From: an uncultured Bacteroidales bacterium
GTDB lineage: Bacteria; Bacteroidota; Bacteroidia; Bacteroidales; Muribaculaceae
DNA length: 64,000 nucleotides
Reading direction: 5' to 3'
Assembly: GCA_947644715.1 (NCBI GenBank)
Contig: CANSAP010000006.1
Location: 1 to 64,000, forward strand
Of this stretch, positions 62,427 to 64,000 are shown one piece after another; the stretch's first letter is position 1; every line of letters starts with the position of its first letter. The notes under the pieces are model-generated. The model saw only the letters and a list, made by a program, of their open reading frames with translations, did no database searches and had not been told where the DNA came from. The position numbers were made by a program, and so were the translations under genes.

Positions 62427-62479
62427 AGAGTGTGTTTGGATTAAAAAAGTTAAATTCGGTTTACATCCAAACACACTCT
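62427..62479. repeat. Short hairpin repeat (copy C)
   Basis: Perfect 15-bp inverted repeat AGAGTGTGTTTGGAT/ATCCAAACACACTCT with a 23-nt AT-rich loop. Its outer ends, AGAGTGTGTYT, are the same as the ends of repeat copies A and B, so it may be a minimal member or relic of the same family. It also could stop upp transcription. Confidence 0.7.
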
Positions 62480-62510
62480 TAACATTATAGTAATGTGTTG
62501 ATTTTCGCAT

Positions 62511-63557
62511 ATGGAAACAATTATATCGTTTTCAAACGAATCAGAATATAATGAAATGCTGCAACAGACTGTCGCAGTTATTGAGGCGGCTCGGACTAAA
62601 GTTGCCAAAGCCGTTGTTTCCACATCCAATGAGATGCATTGGAATATAGGGCGCATCCTCCATGACAAAAAACTTGACAGTAAACATGGAGACAGTATTG
62701 TCAAACGGTTGTCAGTAGATTTGAAAGCGGCGTTTCCCAAAATGGGCATGTCTGTCAGTAATTTATGGAATATGAAGCGTTTTTACGTTCGATTCCACGA
62801 CTCATCTCAAAAACTACAACAGGCTGTTGTAGTTTTGCCTTGGGGACACCTTAACTATCTAATTACCCAATTTGGTAAGGATGATGACGCTATCCTATAT
62901 TATGCCCAAAAGACCATTGAGAAAGGTTGGAGCAGGGAGCTGCTAACCAACGCTGTGAGGATGAAAATGCACCTCTCCCTTCCGGAGAAAAATGCCTCAA
63001 ATAATTTCGGTCTGGCGTTACCGGACACACAAGCTGAATATGCCAATGAAGTGTTCAAGGACACCTATAATATGGGATTCCTTGGCGTGACAGAGCCAAT
63101 ACTTGAATTGGAATTAGAAAGACGCCTCGTTGAGAAAATCAAACAATTCCTTCTCGAATTAGGTCAGGGCTTTACTTACATTGGCAATCAGCATACACTC
63201 AACTACCGGGGCAAGGAGCACAAGGTTGATATGCTGTTTTTCCATAGAGGTCTGCGGTCATTGGTGGCCATTGACCTCAAAATATCAGAATTTCGTGCTG
63301 AATATGTGGGCAAGATGAATCTGTATCTATCATTGCTTGACAAACTTGAAAAGCGAGAGGACGAGAATCCCTCAATCGGCATTATCCTTTGTGCAGAAAA
63401 AGACAACGTAGAAGTGGAACTGGCGTTGGACGGATTCACAAAACCAATTGGAGTTGCGGATTATAAACTCATAATCCCCCAAAATGAGTTGAAACAACTT
63501 ATCAGTGATGAGATAAAGAGTTTCAATATAGAAGATAAAAAAATCGCAAGTAGTTGA
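62511..63557 (+). CDS. YhcG/DUF1016-family PD-(D/E)xK nuclease
   Basis: 348 residues. The N-terminal DUF1016_N helical domain has NEMHWNIGRILHDKKLDSKHG and LPWGHLNYLI. The C-terminal nuclease core has QGFTYIGNQHTLNYRGKE, VDMLFFHRGLRSLVAIDLKI (catalytic Asp and D-x-K), and GKMNLYLSLLDK. Family members occur alone, in RM islands or in defence gene sets; several act on recombination intermediates. Codon use is less GC-rich than in core genes, suggesting horizontal origin. Its stop codon lies in the terminator stem of the convergent tRNA-Gln. Confidence 0.92.
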   Translation: METIISFSNESEYNEMLQQTVAVIEAARTKVAKAVVSTSNEMHWNIGRILHDKKLDSKHGDSIVKRLSVDLKAAFPKMGMSVSNLWNMKRFYVRFHDSSQKLQQAVVVLPWGHLNYLITQFGKDDDAILYYAQKTIEKGWSRELLTNAVRMKMHLSLPEKNASNNFGLALPDTQAEYANEVFKDTYNMGFLGVTEPILELELERRLVEKIKQFLLELGQGFTYIGNQHTLNYRGKEHKVDMLFFHRGLRSLVAIDLKISEFRAEYVGKMNLYLSLLDKLEKREDENPSIGIILCAEKDNVEVELALDGFTKPIGVADYKLIIPQNELKQLISDEIKSFNIEDKKIASS

Positions 63558-63577
63558 TTCCAACCAACTTGCGATTT
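63537..63577 (-). terminator. Terminator of tRNA-Gln
   Basis: Inverted repeat AAATCGCAAG..AGTTG with CAACC..CTTGCGATTT. On the reverse strand it is followed by a run of T. It overlaps the YhcG stop codon. Confidence 0.75.
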
Positions 63578-63584
63578 ATTAAAG

Positions 63585-63655
63585 TTGTCTTACCAGGATT
63601 CGAACCTGGACAAACAGAACCAAAACCTGTTGTGCTACCATTACACCATAAGACA
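63585..63655 (-). tRNA. tRNA-Gln (UUG)
   Basis: Reverse strand UGUCUUAUGGUGUAAUGG at the 5' end. Anticodon loop UUUUGGU gives UUG. T arm GGUUCGAAUCC, acceptor UGUCUUA/UAAGACA. CCA not encoded. Confidence 0.95.
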
Positions 63656-63701
63656 GTGCCTGCCGTGGATGGCGCCGTGGGGCGCGCATTTTTCAGCGGT
63701 G

Positions 63702-63732
63702 CAAAGTTAGGCACTTTTTTCGGAGTGACAAA
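63702..63732 (-). promoter_or_regulatory. Promoter of tRNA-Gln
   Basis: Reverse strand TTTG-N19-TAACTTTG, full consensus, about 47 bp before the tRNA. Confidence 0.8.
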
Positions 63733-63875
63733 ATTTTCCGGCAGGTTTTTTCGCGTCCGTCTGTGTCCGGGCTTTTTAATGAGAGGATATATAACTTTTT
63801 GTGCATTGGCGCGTTATAGTCTATGAAGGCCATGAGGCCTCACCTAATCTGTAACCCAAAATATATAATTACGAT

Positions 63876-64000
63876 ATGGATAAATTAAGTTATGCATGGG
63901 GTCTGGCTATGGGCCAGCAGCTCCATGGCATGGGGGTCAATGACCTCGATGTTGAGAGCTATGCCGACGCCGTAAAGGCTGTCATGGACCGCACTGAACC
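63876..64000 (+). CDS. FKBP-type peptidyl-prolyl isomerase, 5' part only
   Basis: The window ends inside the gene. The visible 41 residues start MDKLSYAWGLAMGQQLHGMG and continue VNDLDVESYADAVKAVMD, which is the helical N-terminal dimerisation domain of FkpA/Mip-type FKBPs (YALGxxxGxxL pattern). There is no signal peptide, so it would be cytoplasmic unless the start lies upstream. The catalytic domain is outside the window. Confidence 0.75.
   Translation, partial: MDKLSYAWGLAMGQQLHGMGVNDLDVESYADAVKAVMDRTE

Overview
The window is a chromosomal piece of a Bacteroidota (order Bacteroidales) gut-type bacterium. The gene content is typical of that group: a SusC/SusD pair, frdCAB-type fumarate reductase, ATP-type PEP carboxykinase, BspA-like and sorting-domain secreted proteins, and ComEC without a metallo-beta-lactamase domain. 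Nearly every transcription unit has the Bacteroidales promoter form TTTG-N19/20-TAnnTTTG. High GC in coding DNA and the style of the secreted proteins make Muribaculaceae a reasonable guess, but there is no rRNA here to confirm it.

Layout. (1) 1-7.9 kb: a surface-glycan locus. A leftward operon holds two GT4 glycosyltransferases and a radical SAM/SPASM protein. A divergent rightward operon holds a nucleotidyltransferase-PLP enzyme fusion, a Wzx-like flippase and a LicD-family transferase; together these look like a phospho-amine (phosphoethanolamine, phosphocholine or aminoethylphosphonate) decoration module. (2) 8-20 kb: a TPR membrane protein, tRNA-Leu, frdCAB, a lipoprotein, ComM, a RAYT-type transposase, YraN and pckA. 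(3) 20-34 kb: a secreted protein, ComEC, then an operon SusC-SusD-lipoprotein-M16 protease-ChaN-like protein, then rpoN. (4) 34-43 kb: a frameshifted BspA-like gene, and a cobalamin riboswitch in front of a 2251-residue secreted protein with CUB-like modules, a beta-helix and a DUF4465 domain. (5) 43-50 kb: a Sel1 protein, a metal ABC permease, aroA, lysS, gpsA and pgi. (6) 50.5-58 kb: a small outer-membrane barrel and a seven-gene run of exported proteins containing a duplicated OMP-plus-lipoprotein cassette. (7) 58-64 kb: an unknown small two-gene unit bounded by a duplicated pfkA 3' end, then pfkA, a HAD hydrolase, ribF, upp, a YhcG-type nuclease, tRNA-Gln and the start of an FKBP-type isomerase.

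The strongest candidates for something new are four. First, the cobalamin-riboswitch-controlled giant DUF4465 protein, which suggests corrinoid capture at the surface. Second, the cytidylyltransferase-aminotransferase/decarboxylase fusion next to a flippase and LicD. Third, the SusCD-M16-ChaN operon, which suggests import and breakdown of an iron or haem protein. Fourth, the duplicated exported OMP/lipoprotein cassette. There is also a family of palindromic interspersed repeats ending in AGAGTGTGTCT.
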